NCBI GenBank assembly: GCA_910585825.1
Contig: CAJUEY010000042.1
Coordinates: forward strand, 1 to 21,238
Direction: 5' to 3'
DNA length: 21,238 nt
Source: an uncultured Lachnospiraceae bacterium
GTDB lineage: Bacteria > Bacillota > Clostridia > Lachnospirales > Lachnospiraceae
Position 1 is the stretch's first letter; each line of letters opens with the position of its first letter. Shown here piece after piece: positions 1 to 7,505 of the stretch. Below the pieces are notes generated by a model. That model was given only the letters and a program-made list of their open reading frames with translations, had not been told where the DNA came from and made no database searches. A program made the position numbers and the translations under genes.

Positions 1-30
1 AAATATATGAACTTTTCAAGGTACTATAGC

Positions 31-45
31 GGGGCTTTTGACCCC
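31..45. repeat. short GC-rich inverted repeat
   Basis: GGGG (31-34) and CCCC (42-45) flank a 7-nt loop. It lies downstream of the MoxR operon on the minus strand and beside the dispersed repeat at 52-131. No T-run follows on either strand, so it is not a convincing terminator. It may be the outer part of the neighbouring repeat element. Confidence 0.35.
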
Positions 46-51
46 AATATC

Positions 52-131
52 ATTATATTGCGCATCATTCCAGCGCATAGAGGGATACCCGGAGGGTGTT
101 TCTATTATATTGCGCATCCTTCCAGCGCATA
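52..131. repeat. dispersed hairpin repeat block (two 28-bp units around a conserved core)
   Basis: Two 28-bp direct copies (52-79 and 104-131) differ at one base. Each holds an inverted repeat TGCGC/GCGCA with a 9-nt loop. Between them is a second hairpin, ATACCC (85-90), loop GGA, GGGTGT (94-99). The stretch 71-101 matches 19572-19602 at 28 of 31 bases in the same orientation. The second hairpin contains a T.G pair that is stable only if the plus strand is the RNA. The block lies just past the stop of the MoxR gene. This looks like a REP- or MITE-type intergenic element; no transposase is visible. It could also contribute to ending the minus-strand operon. Confidence 0.75.
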
Positions 132-151
132 AAAATACATCAACAACCTTC

Positions 152-1645
152 TCAAACATGCTTCATCTCCTGCAACAATTCCCGTTTCCGACTCCCAATC
201 AAAAGCTGACTGCTATATGACAAATAACGCCCACAGCTATATTCCGCCAAAAAAGCCGCTGCCTTTTTGCTGACGGTAAGCTCTGTAACAAACACCACCA
301 TTTCTTCTCCCGCCTCAAAAGCCTCTTCCATAAAGTCAAATGCAGATTCCAGCGCTTTTCCCGCCGCCTCTTCTGATTCCTCCAGCCGCCTTCTCTGTTC
401 ATCAAAAAATCCCCTGCTCCGGACAAAAGCCTCTTCCAAAGACTTTTCCTCTCCGGAAGGTCCGCCCTCTTTCAGCAGCTCCGTCAGTCTTTGATGCCTT
501 TCTTTTTCCTCTTTATCTGCAAAACCGTCTTTTTCCTTTTTCAAAAAATCTTCCGAAATCACTTTCAGGCGCCGTTCATACTCTTCCTTAAAATTACTCT
601 CTGAATCCATACTCTTCCGCCAGGATTTCAGAAAATCAAAATATGCATCTGTCATATTTTTTTCAAAAAATGTATTTTGAAAATACGCAAACAGTCCGTC
701 AAGCAGCAGATTTACAACGCTCAGCCGTTCATCAAACCCAGCCTCATAAATCCTTGCAAATACAGCGGGTTTTACCCTGCCCTGCAAAATCTCATCAATG
801 CCATAGTCATCCTGATATTTCCGGTATAAATCCACATAGGCAGCCACATCCTCCGCCACATCTTTGTGATGCAGATACTCATATACGATTTCTTTTGAAA
901 CAGGAAGATGCAATGATTCATAACTGCAGAGCAAATGGCTGAAATCCTCCCACCCCCTTGCCGTCACATATTCCATCCCGTCTACATCCGCTTCTACTCT
1001 GTAAAAATTTTTCGGCCGGAGTTTCAGATAGCTTAACAATGCGCCGTGTAATTTCTGGTTTCTGGCATATTCACAGAAAACTTTATAATCTGCCTCCACA
1101 AAAATGTTTCTCACCCGGTCTAAAGTCACCATATCAAATTCCCGCACAGACTTGTTATACTCCGGCGGATTTCCGGCTGCAACAATCAGCCAGCCTTTTG
1201 GCACGCTCTGATTTCCAAATCTTTTACACTGTAAAAACTGCAGCATCGTAGGCGCCAGTGTCTCCGATACGCAGTTAATCTCATCAATAAATAAAATCCC
1301 TTCGGAAAGCCCCGTTTCTTCCATCCTTTCATAAACACTGGCAATGATTTCACTCATGGTGTACTCCGTAACGGAATAGGATCTTCCCTGAAAATTTTTC
1401 TCCTGAATAAAAGGAAGTCCCACAGCGCTTTGTCTGGTATGATGCGTGATCGTATAAGACACCAAAAGGATTCCACATTCCTTTGCAATCTGCTCCATAA
1501 CCTGTGTCTTACCGATTCCCGGAGGCCCAATCATAAGAATCGGACGCTGTCTGACAATGGGAATTCTGTATTCCCCGTCTGCGTCCTTGGCCAGATAAGT
1601 CAATACCATATTTTTAATCTCTTCTTTTGCCTGTTTGATATTCAT
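152..1645 (-). CDS. MoxR-family AAA+ ATPase
   Basis: This is a cytoplasmic AAA+ ATPase of the MoxR class, which remodels or activates partner proteins together with a VWA-domain protein. Visible motifs are Walker A GPPGIGKT (residues 40-47), Walker B ILFIDE (118-123), sensor 1 AAGNP (157-161), an arginine-finger-like DRVR (177-180) and a sensor-2-like TARGWE (229-234). After the ATPase core comes a long charged, helix-rich C-terminal region (about 330-497), probably coiled coil, which is longer than in minimal MoxR proteins and may bind the partner. The ATG is preceded by GGAGG and lies inside the 3' end of the VWA gene (32-nt overlap), so the two are probably translationally coupled. It is the last gene of the apparent porGDAB-LRR-VWA-MoxR operon. 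The client protein is unknown. The family call is firm; the role is inferred. Confidence 0.9.
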   Translation of the reverse strand: MNIKQAKEEIKNMVLTYLAKDADGEYRIPIVRQRPILMIGPPGIGKTQVMEQIAKECGILLVSYTITHHTRQSAVGLPFIQEKNFQGRSYSVTEYTMSEIIASVYERMEETGLSEGILFIDEINCVSETLAPTMLQFLQCKRFGNQSVPKGWLIVAAGNPPEYNKSVREFDMVTLDRVRNIFVEADYKVFCEYARNQKLHGALLSYLKLRPKNFYRVEADVDGMEYVTARGWEDFSHLLCSYESLHLPVSKEIVYEYLHHKDVAEDVAAYVDLYRKYQDDYGIDEILQGRVKPAVFARIYEAGFDERLSVVNLLLDGLFAYFQNTFFEKNMTDAYFDFLKSWRKSMDSESNFKEEYERRLKVISEDFLKKEKDGFADKEEKERHQRLTELLKEGGPSGEEKSLEEAFVRSRGFFDEQRRRLEESEEAAGKALESAFDFMEEAFEAGEEMVVFVTELTVSKKAAAFLAEYSCGRYLSYSSQLLIGSRKRELLQEMKHV

Positions 1646-3008
1646 GCATCCATTCCTCCGGTTCTAATTTCAGGCGCATCGCCCATGGCGGTACTGCCGT
1701 TTCCTCGTAATCCTCCAAAAACAAAAAAGCCGTCTTATAATCCGGTTTCTTCCCAGGATAAATCCCCTTCCCGTCTGTAAAATACAACAAACCGCCGGGG
1801 CATTTCATTTCTCCCTGATTTCTCAGCATCTCTACATAGGAAAAAGCCGGACGAAAATCTGTTCCGCCTCCTCCCAGAATCTGCAGTTCCCTAATCAGCC
1901 GTTCAAACTCCCCTGTACTGCAGACATGCGTCGCTTTCTGCACCTGATTATCACATTGTAAAATCCATATAGAGCAAGCCTCAAAAAAACGATTTTTCTG
2001 AGATAGTATGGAACAGGTCTCTTTTAAAAATCCTTTTACCAGCTCGCCGCTGGTAGAATAGCTGGTGTCGATTACAATAACAAATTCTCTGATCTTTGTA
2101 ATTTCTCTTGTTTCCACCGGCTCAAGCAGCGGCAGGTTTCCATATAACCGCAGTCCATAGGCATAATAACCCATTTCAAACTCATCCAAATCCAAATGGG
2201 GCTCCTCCCAAAGAACCGTAAATTTCTTCAGAAAATCACTGTAATTTCTTCTGTTTTTTGCCGCCTGCGTCTGGGCTCTGAAAAACTCTTCTCCCTCTTC
2301 CCGTTCATCTCCTCTGCGGCTTTGCTCCAGCGTCACCTGCCTGGCTGTCTTGTCCCAGTTCTGCATGGTCTGTATGCAGACAGGCGTATCCGTTTCTTTT
2401 TCTATAGGCCAAAATCTGTGATCGTCTGTATAAAATTCTTTTTCCAGACCGCAGATTTCTTCTTCCGGTTTTTCTTTCAGAAAACGATAAATCACCGCTG
2501 CAGAAATTCCCTTTTTTTCCTGTTTCAAAGCATCATATGTATGTATCCGCAGCCAGCTTAAAATCCGCTTTGTACAGGTCTTATCCATAGAATCGATGAC
2601 CATTTCCACCGCAATGTCACAGGAAATATTCCAGAGTCTTCGATCTCGTCTGCCTGCAAGCCAGAGATGCCGGAAAATACAGTGGAAAACAGCATGAAGA
2701 TATGCTCTGTCCAGAAAAAAAGCATTTTTCCGGAAAATCCGAAACAGGGGTTCCGGGGCATAATACAGATACACTCCGTCTGTGGCAAAGGTAAGCAGTC
2801 CTTCCATTTTCCGGTAAGTAAGCACCGATAATGCCGGCTCCATATAACGGAGTTCCATGTAAAGTTCATGACGAATGAAGGTGAGAATTTTTCCGGATAA
2901 TCTCTCTTCCTCCGATATGGGATCTAACCACTGAAAATCAGCCTCATCCCGCGCTTCCTTCCTACGCTTTTGTATGAAATTTTCTTTTGCCCTTTCATTC
3001 AAAGCCAT
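1614..3008 (-). CDS. VWA-like protein with putative metallopeptidase-type N-terminus (DUF2201/COG3864-like)
   Basis: The 464-residue protein has two parts. The N-terminal half resembles the putative metallopeptidase domain found in DUF2201/COG3864 proteins, with H105, H109 and H114 in an HxxxHxxxxH array. The position expected to carry the catalytic Glu of HExxH is Ala106, so protease activity is doubtful. The C-terminal half is a VWA fold with an intact MIDAS metal site: DTSYS (D314, S316, S318), T383 in a GGGGTD stretch and D412 in TDG. The two parts are joined by a charged linker (about 228-250). The ATG has AAGGAG 7 nt upstream. It overlaps the MoxR gene, the usual genetic pairing in which the VWA protein acts as adaptor for the AAA+ ring. 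The substrate is unknown. Confidence 0.85.
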   Translation of the reverse strand: MALNERAKENFIQKRRKEARDEADFQWLDPISEEERLSGKILTFIRHELYMELRYMEPALSVLTYRKMEGLLTFATDGVYLYYAPEPLFRIFRKNAFFLDRAYLHAVFHCIFRHLWLAGRRDRRLWNISCDIAVEMVIDSMDKTCTKRILSWLRIHTYDALKQEKKGISAAVIYRFLKEKPEEEICGLEKEFYTDDHRFWPIEKETDTPVCIQTMQNWDKTARQVTLEQSRRGDEREEGEEFFRAQTQAAKNRRNYSDFLKKFTVLWEEPHLDLDEFEMGYYAYGLRLYGNLPLLEPVETREITKIREFVIVIDTSYSTSGELVKGFLKETCSILSQKNRFFEACSIWILQCDNQVQKATHVCSTGEFERLIRELQILGGGGTDFRPAFSYVEMLRNQGEMKCPGGLLYFTDGKGIYPGKKPDYKTAFLFLEDYEETAVPPWAMRLKLEPEEWMHEYQTGKRRD

Positions 3009-3072
3009 GTCCGTTCTCCTTACAATTACCTCTGCTCATGCTCTTTGACTCCCAAACAGCTGACGCAGGCCG

Positions 3073-4056
3073 CTATAGATCAAAATCATAACGGCTCTTT
3101 TTCTCTTCCTTTCCAGTTGAAGCAAGCTGCAGCAAATCCGCCGCGCCTTCGGTCCATTCCATCTCCGCTGCATCCCGGATACATGCCGCAAGGGCTGCTC
3201 CATACAAAAGTTTTTCTTTGCACAAAAACCGCAGCGCCTCAAGATCTCTCTGTCTAACCAGAGCAGACGCACACCGGGCTATGTGCGCTTTCAGATAATC
3301 CTGATAACGCTCTTTCTGTCCGTCTGCTAATCCATATGGGTATTGTAACCGATTTAATGCCATTTTGAAAAGAGTATTCTCAGATTCCTCTACACATGCC
3401 TGCAAAAAAACAGCGTCATATCCCGAAAAATCCACTCTGCCCTCTTGAAAGCACTGTCTGGCCCGAAAACCTTCCCCTGTAATACTTCTCCCAAACAAAT
3501 GCGCCGGAGCAATTTCATCATAAGATTCATAATATTCCGGATAAAGGAGTACGGCCTCTGTTCTGTTTCCACTCTGAAAACAAACCTCTATAGAAGAGGA
3601 AATCTGACTTAATATCTTCTGTATTCCGCTTTTTTCATCTGCCGGACACCGCAGCAAAATCTTCTGCAGGGACAATGTATTCATAAATGCATCGCTGCCG
3701 ACTACATGAACTGCCGGTCCCATATGCAGCTGTTTCAGCTGCCTGCAGTCATAAAAAGCACAGTTCCCAATCTCTTCCACTGTATCAGGCAATATCACTT
3801 CTTCGACTGCATTTTTACACAACTCCTGCAGATACGGCTCAAAACCTTTTTCTGCCGATACAATATCTTCCTGATATCCCCCTTGAGGCAGCTGCATTTT
3901 GGGCGCAAAACAATACGGGGCAATTTCCACGCATGGATGCCCCGTAATTTTAGCCGGTATAAAAACCTGTGGAGATGTCCCATAGATCCGCAGCAGTCTT
4001 GCACCGCCGTCTTTTCGTTCCTGCCAGAGTATGCGGTATGTCTGTATCTGCTCCAT
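3073..4056 (-). CDS. leucine-rich-repeat protein with uncharacterised helical C-terminus
   Basis: I do not recognise a named family for the whole protein. Residues about 25-150 (from the ATG) carry BspA/LRR_5-like repeats, for example VILPDTVEEIGNCAFYDC followed by GSDAFMNTLSLQKI. Residues about 190-315 are Cys- and Leu-rich and look like stacked helices, perhaps ankyrin-like. There is no signal peptide or membrane segment, so it is probably cytoplasmic, unlike most LRR_5 proteins. I prefer the ATG at 4056, which has GGGGAAA and AAAGGAG upstream. An in-frame GTG at 4110 overlaps porB by 8 nt but lacks a ribosome binding site. Lying 46 nt after porB and 64 nt before the VWA gene, it may be the recognition or client-adaptor subunit of the MoxR-VWA machine (inference). 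Confidence 0.75.
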   Translation of the reverse strand: MEQIQTYRILWQERKDGGARLLRIYGTSPQVFIPAKITGHPCVEIAPYCFAPKMQLPQGGYQEDIVSAEKGFEPYLQELCKNAVEEVILPDTVEEIGNCAFYDCRQLKQLHMGPAVHVVGSDAFMNTLSLQKILLRCPADEKSGIQKILSQISSSIEVCFQSGNRTEAVLLYPEYYESYDEIAPAHLFGRSITGEGFRARQCFQEGRVDFSGYDAVFLQACVEESENTLFKMALNRLQYPYGLADGQKERYQDYLKAHIARCASALVRQRDLEALRFLCKEKLLYGAALAACIRDAAEMEWTEGAADLLQLASTGKEEKKSRYDFDL

Positions 4057-4102
4057 ATTATTTCCCCAAAACTCCTTTCCGGCATCCCCTGTGCCGCAGC
4101 TC

Positions 4103-5056
4103 TTACTCACACTTTTTCAGCAATTCCTCCCACCTTCGGTCCACCTCAGCCTGAAATGCCTCAATCAAATATTCATTGCCCTGTTTAAAAAGATGTTTGA
4201 ATCTGCCCTGGAGTTTTAAAAACTCCTCAAGAGGCAGCTTTTGTTTCGGTTTATAAGACAGGCTCCATTTCCCTTCCACCACTTCAAATAAAGGCCAGTA
4301 ACAAGTCTCCACCGCCATTTTACAGATATTTATAATGTCCGGAGATTCATACCGCCATCCCCTTGGACAGGGCGCCATAATATTCAAAAATGCCGGCCCT
4401 TCTGTATAAATGGCTTTTTCAGATTTCTGATACAAATCCATCATATTCCCTATAAATGTAGTCTGGGCCACATAAGGAATATTGTGAGCCGCCATAATTG
4501 CCGCAAGGTCTTTTCTCCCCTGAGGCTTTCCGTTGGAATCTTTTCCCACAGGAGTCGTCGTGGTATCGGCATACATAGGCGTTGCTGACGACCGCTGGAT
4601 TCCGGTGTTCATATAGGCTCCGTTGTCATAGCAGACATACACCATGTCATGCCCCCGCTCCATGGCTCCCGACAAGGACTGGAATCCGATATCATAGGTT
4701 CCGCCGTCGCCGCCGAAGGTAATGAATTTATAGTTATCTGTAATCTTTCCTTTTTTCTTTAAAGCATGATAAGCCGTCTCCACGCCGGATAATGTAGCTC
4801 CCGCATTTTCAAAAGCATTGTGGATATAGCTGTCTTCATACGCTGTATACGGGTAAGTAAAAGAAGAAACTTCCAGACATCCGGTTGCATTTCCAATTAC
4901 GGCTTTATCCCCCGGATGCAGCGCTTTTAACACATTCCTCACAGCTATTGTTCCGCCGCAGCCGGCACACAGTCTGTGCCCCGGCGCCAGACGTTCCTGT
5001 CTTTCCTGAATCTCTTTAAAACTGCCGAACGGCGCTTTTTCCTTATTCTGACTCAT
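4103..5056 (-). CDS. porB: pyruvate:ferredoxin oxidoreductase, beta subunit
   Basis: This is the thiamine pyrophosphate (TPP)-binding subunit of a four-subunit 2-oxoacid:ferredoxin oxidoreductase, catalysing oxidative decarboxylation of pyruvate with CoA to acetyl-CoA and reduced ferredoxin in the cytoplasm. The TPP motif is GDGG (116-119) with the downstream DNG (144-146). Cysteines C30, C33 (CAGC), C60 and C230 are placed as the ligands of the proximal [4Fe-4S] cluster. The length of 317 residues is normal for PorB. The ATG has AGGAGGT upstream, and the porA stop codon is embedded just before that site, so alpha and beta are coupled. The substrate is called pyruvate because of the partner alpha subunit and gene order; a branched-chain 2-oxoacid cannot be excluded from sequence alone. 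Confidence 0.93.
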   Translation of the reverse strand: MSQNKEKAPFGSFKEIQERQERLAPGHRLCAGCGGTIAVRNVLKALHPGDKAVIGNATGCLEVSSFTYPYTAYEDSYIHNAFENAGATLSGVETAYHALKKKGKITDNYKFITFGGDGGTYDIGFQSLSGAMERGHDMVYVCYDNGAYMNTGIQRSSATPMYADTTTTPVGKDSNGKPQGRKDLAAIMAAHNIPYVAQTTFIGNMMDLYQKSEKAIYTEGPAFLNIMAPCPRGWRYESPDIINICKMAVETCYWPLFEVVEGKWSLSYKPKQKLPLEEFLKLQGRFKHLFKQGNEYLIEAFQAEVDRRWEELLKKCE

Positions 5057-5069
5057 TTTCTGACACCTC

Positions 5070-6254
5070 CTACTCTCTCAGACCGATATACCGGTATTCT
5101 TCTGTTTCCTGACTGCCGTTTTCGGCCAGATTTTTCAAATCTTCAAAGAGTTTTTCGGCATCATCTACCGTAAAATCCCTGCCGTTTAACCCATACATGA
5201 TCTTAAGGACTTCCGCCTTGCTTTTTGCCTGAAACAGCGCTGCAGATAATTCTGCCGCCAGAGGGCCTCCGTTTGCACTAAAACTTTCCGCCCGGTCCAT
5301 AATGGCAATCGCCTTACAGTTTTTCAAAGCCTCTGCAAATTCCCTTCCGGGGAAAGGCCGAAAAACCCGCACCTTCAAAAGTCCTACTTTCATTCCTTCT
5401 GCCCGCAATGCATCCACAGCGTCCTTTGTCGTTCCACAGACAGAACCGATTGCCACAATGGCATACTCTGCATCTTCTAAGCAGTATCCCTCATAAAAAC
5501 CGTATTTCCTGCCGGATATTTTCTCATATTCTGCAGCCACATCCAAAATAACCTGTTTTGCATTCATCATGCCCTGCGCCTGCGCCCGTTTTGACTCCAT
5601 GCCGTAGCAGGATACCGCATAGGGGCCTACTGCCATGGATTCATCCTTTTTCAAAAGATAATGCGCCGGCTCATATTCGCCTACAAAAGCTTTTACCTTG
5701 TCGTCTTCCAGCAATTCAATATTCTGTACGCCATGACTGATAATAAATCCGTCCTGGCAAATCATAATCGGCAGCATAACATCTCTGTGCTCTGCAATTC
5801 GGTATGCCTGTATAAAATTGTCATATGCCTCCTGATTGTCTTCCGCATAAATCTGTATCCAGCCGGAATCCCTTGCTCCCATGCTGTCCGAATGTTCACA
5901 GTTGATATTCAGCGGCCCCGACAATGCCCGGTTTACCAGCGCCAGTGCGATAGGCAGGCGATTGGATGCCGCTACATACAGCATCTCCCACATCAGAGCC
6001 AGACCGGCAGAAGAAGTGGCAGTCATTGTCCTTGCTCCCGCTGCCTGCGCCCCAATTGCCGCACTCATGGCGCTGTGTTCGCTTTCCACCGGTATAAATT
6101 CGGTATCCATCTCTCCGTTTGCTATGTAAGAAGATACAAACTGAGGCAGTTCTGTAGAAGGTGTAATGGGAAACGCCGGCATCACATCCGGATTGATCTG
6201 TTTCATTGCATATGCCACGGCCTCATTGCCGGACATTCTCTCTTTAACCGCCAT
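5070..6254 (-). CDS. porA: pyruvate:ferredoxin oxidoreductase, alpha subunit
   Basis: The alpha subunit supplies the TPP pyrimidine-binding domain and the 2-oxoacid site. It has the family signatures PAFPITPSTELPQ (about 25-37), PVESEHSAMSAAIGA (55-69), MTATSSAGLALM (77-88) and NRALSGPLNINCEHSDSMGA (107-126). These closely follow the pattern I recall for PorA of the gamma-delta-alpha-beta type rather than the large fused clostridial enzyme. The length of 394 residues is typical. The ATG at 6254 has a strong AAGGAGGGGAG site that overlaps the end of porD, leaving one base between the genes. It acts with porB, porD and porG in acetyl-CoA formation, feeding ferredoxin for hydrogen or NADH production. 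Confidence 0.93.
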   Translation of the reverse strand: MAVKERMSGNEAVAYAMKQINPDVMPAFPITPSTELPQFVSSYIANGEMDTEFIPVESEHSAMSAAIGAQAAGARTMTATSSAGLALMWEMLYVAASNRLPIALALVNRALSGPLNINCEHSDSMGARDSGWIQIYAEDNQEAYDNFIQAYRIAEHRDVMLPIMICQDGFIISHGVQNIELLEDDKVKAFVGEYEPAHYLLKKDESMAVGPYAVSCYGMESKRAQAQGMMNAKQVILDVAAEYEKISGRKYGFYEGYCLEDAEYAIVAIGSVCGTTKDAVDALRAEGMKVGLLKVRVFRPFPGREFAEALKNCKAIAIMDRAESFSANGGPLAAELSAALFQAKSKAEVLKIMYGLNGRDFTVDDAEKLFEDLKNLAENGSQETEEYRYIGLRE

Positions 6255-6255
6255 G

Positions 6256-6582
6256 TTATCTCCCCTCCTTTGTACTGTTTAACGCACCCTCAGAAAAGGT
6301 AATTGCTCCAAAGGGACATGCCTTTTCACAAATCCCGCATCCCTTGCAGTGGTCATAATCAAAGTCCAGCCGTTTTCCGTTTTCTACCGGAATGGAGCTG
6401 TCCGGGCAATAAGGCACACAGAGCAGACACTGCCTGCACTTATCCCAGTCTACTGACGGAGTGCTGGTTCTCCATTCTCCCGTTATAAAATCTTTTGATG
6501 TAGCGGGTTCGTAAATCTGTAATCCCTCGGTTAAATCCCGCCACTTTGTTGTTTCATTTATCTCTTTCGCAGAAAGTGCCAT
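6256..6582 (-). CDS. porD: pyruvate:ferredoxin oxidoreductase, delta (ferredoxin-like) subunit
   Basis: This is a 108-residue 2x[4Fe-4S] electron-transfer subunit that passes electrons from the TPP site to external ferredoxin. Two complete CxxCxxCxxxCP motifs are present: C49, C52, C55, C59 and C79, C82, C85, C89. The roughly 45-residue N-terminal extension (ETTKWRDL onward) is usual for PorD and helps dock it to the other subunits. The ATG has GAGGAGG upstream. It sits 31 nt after porG and 1 nt before porA, consistent with a fixed-stoichiometry operon. Confidence 0.93.
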   Translation of the reverse strand: MALSAKEINETTKWRDLTEGLQIYEPATSKDFITGEWRTSTPSVDWDKCRQCLLCVPYCPDSSIPVENGKRLDFDYDHCKGCGICEKACPFGAITFSEGALNSTKEGR

Positions 6583-6613
6583 AGATAAGCCTCCTCTTTT
6601 TCATAACCTTTTC

Positions 6614-7285
6614 TTATGCGCCCACACCGGCCTGTTTGATCGCGTTTCTTTCGTCCATTCTGTTCGCATAAATGCATTCTGCCTGGGCTTTAAAATCCGA
6701 AGCGTTAAGAAACTTTACTTCATCAAACGCCATGCGCAGCGCTTTCATATTCCCCTCTAAAACCTCCGGTTTTTTTGCAAATTTATGTTTCAGAGAATCT
6801 TCCATTTCTTTTAAAAACACTTCTTTTTCCATTATCGCTAATATTTTTACGACTGCTGCAAGCATCGGAGTATTTGGAAAATATTTTCCAAGGGTTTCCA
6901 TAGATACTTTTCTCGCATCAATGGTGTATACCGCCCCCTCATATCCTTTTAAAAGGGGCAGAATCTCTTCTTTATTTTTTTCCGTATTAATCAAAATCGC
7001 CCCGTCTTTTTTTAATCCATTGGTCACATCTACGCTGTGTAATAAAGTATCATCCACCACAGCTACAAAATCCGGATCATAAATATTAGAATGTACGCGG
7101 ATATCAGAATCACTGATTCTGTCATACGCAGTAATCGGCGCACCCATTCTTTCCGGACCGTATTCCGGAAATCCCTGTACATGTTTTCCTATACTAAACG
7201 CCACATCTGCAAGCAAAAGCGCCGCTGTCTTCGCTCCCTGTCCGCCTCTGCCGTGCCATCTGATTTCAGTTAATCCTTTCATCAT
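6614..7285 (-). CDS. porG: pyruvate:ferredoxin oxidoreductase, gamma subunit
   Basis: The gamma subunit of the 2-oxoacid:acceptor oxidoreductase family provides the CoA-binding-side domain. The N-terminal glycine-rich HGRGGQG motif (11-17) and the segment FPEYGPERMGAPITAYDRIS (about 39-58) are diagnostic. The length is 223 residues, with a C-terminal tail of about 40 residues. Two Met codons stand in tandem; the first has AAGGAG 6 nt upstream (7292-7297). It is the first gene of the operon, transcribed from a promoter at 7356-7384 and facing a divergent LysR regulator. Confidence 0.92.
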   Translation of the reverse strand: MMKGLTEIRWHGRGGQGAKTAALLLADVAFSIGKHVQGFPEYGPERMGAPITAYDRISDSDIRVHSNIYDPDFVAVVDDTLLHSVDVTNGLKKDGAILINTEKNKEEILPLLKGYEGAVYTIDARKVSMETLGKYFPNTPMLAAVVKILAIMEKEVFLKEMEDSLKHKFAKKPEVLEGNMKALRMAFDEVKFLNASDFKAQAECIYANRMDERNAIKQAGVGA

Positions 7286-7317
7286 CCTTCGCTCCTTATT
7301 CTATTGGATTTCCCTTC

Positions 7318-7331
7318 ATGCCGAACGGCAT
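7318..7331. promoter_or_regulatory. 6-bp dyad in porG leader (candidate operator)
   Basis: ATGCCG and CGGCAT are perfect inverted arms separated by AA. The dyad lies downstream of the predicted porG promoter and upstream of the porG ribosome binding site, so it could be an operator (for example for the divergent LysR protein) or a short leader hairpin. No binding data are available. Confidence 0.35.
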
Positions 7332-7355
7332 AAAATATCTTTTTTACCAGACATG

Positions 7356-7384
7356 AGTATATGAAATTCTGTAAAAAGAGTAAA
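7356..7384 (-). promoter_or_regulatory. sigma-A-type promoter for the porGDAB operon
   Basis: Read on the minus strand, TTTACT (7384-7379) and TATACT (7361-7356) are separated by exactly 17 bp. Transcription would begin near 7349, giving a leader of about 64 nt that contains the dyad at 7318-7331. The -35 box lies between two copies of a perfect 15-bp direct repeat. Confidence 0.6.
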
Positions 7385-7399
7385 GAAATTCTGTAAAAA
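7363..7399. repeat. two perfect 15-bp direct repeats at the porG promoter
   Basis: GAAATTCTGTAAAAA occurs at 7363-7377 and 7385-7399, a 22-bp period, close to two helical turns. One copy occupies the -35/-10 spacer of the porG promoter and the other lies just upstream of the -35. Same-face direct repeats here are typical of a regulator binding site; LysR-type binding is plausible but unproven. Confidence 0.6.
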
Positions 7400-7421
7400 A
7401 AAGAAAAAAAATTGCATTTTT

Positions 7422-7451
7422 TTACTTTTTGTGATATGTTTTCCATATTAT
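7422..7451 (+). promoter_or_regulatory. possible promoter of the lysR gene
   Basis: TTACTT (7422-7427) and TATTAT (7446-7451) are 18 bp apart, in a very AT-rich stretch where chance matches are likely. Downstream is a GATT-GTTTT-AATC dyad (7457-7469) that could serve autoregulation. The start would be near 7458. Confidence 0.35.
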
Positions 7452-7505
7452 ATTTTGATTGTTTTAATCTATTTAATCTATTTTTTTGATATATGAGGGA
7501 ATCCT

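Noticed and set aside
52..131. CRISPR-like arrangement: two 28-bp repeats separated by 24 bp
   Set aside because: There are only two copies, and the intervening sequence belongs to the repeat itself because it recurs at 19572-19602. No cas genes are present.
38..220. 60-codon plus-strand ORF at the window start
   Set aside because: It is made of the hairpin repeats and overlaps the MoxR 3' end antisense.
4057..4110. GTG at 4110 as start of the LRR protein, overlapping porB
   Set aside because: No Shine-Dalgarno sequence precedes it, whereas the ATG at 4056 has purine-rich sites and gives a natural N-terminus.
5661..6302. 213-codon plus-strand ORF antisense to porA
   Set aside because: porA is a clear family member on the other strand; the antisense frame is Cys/His/Arg-rich shadow sequence without a ribosome site.
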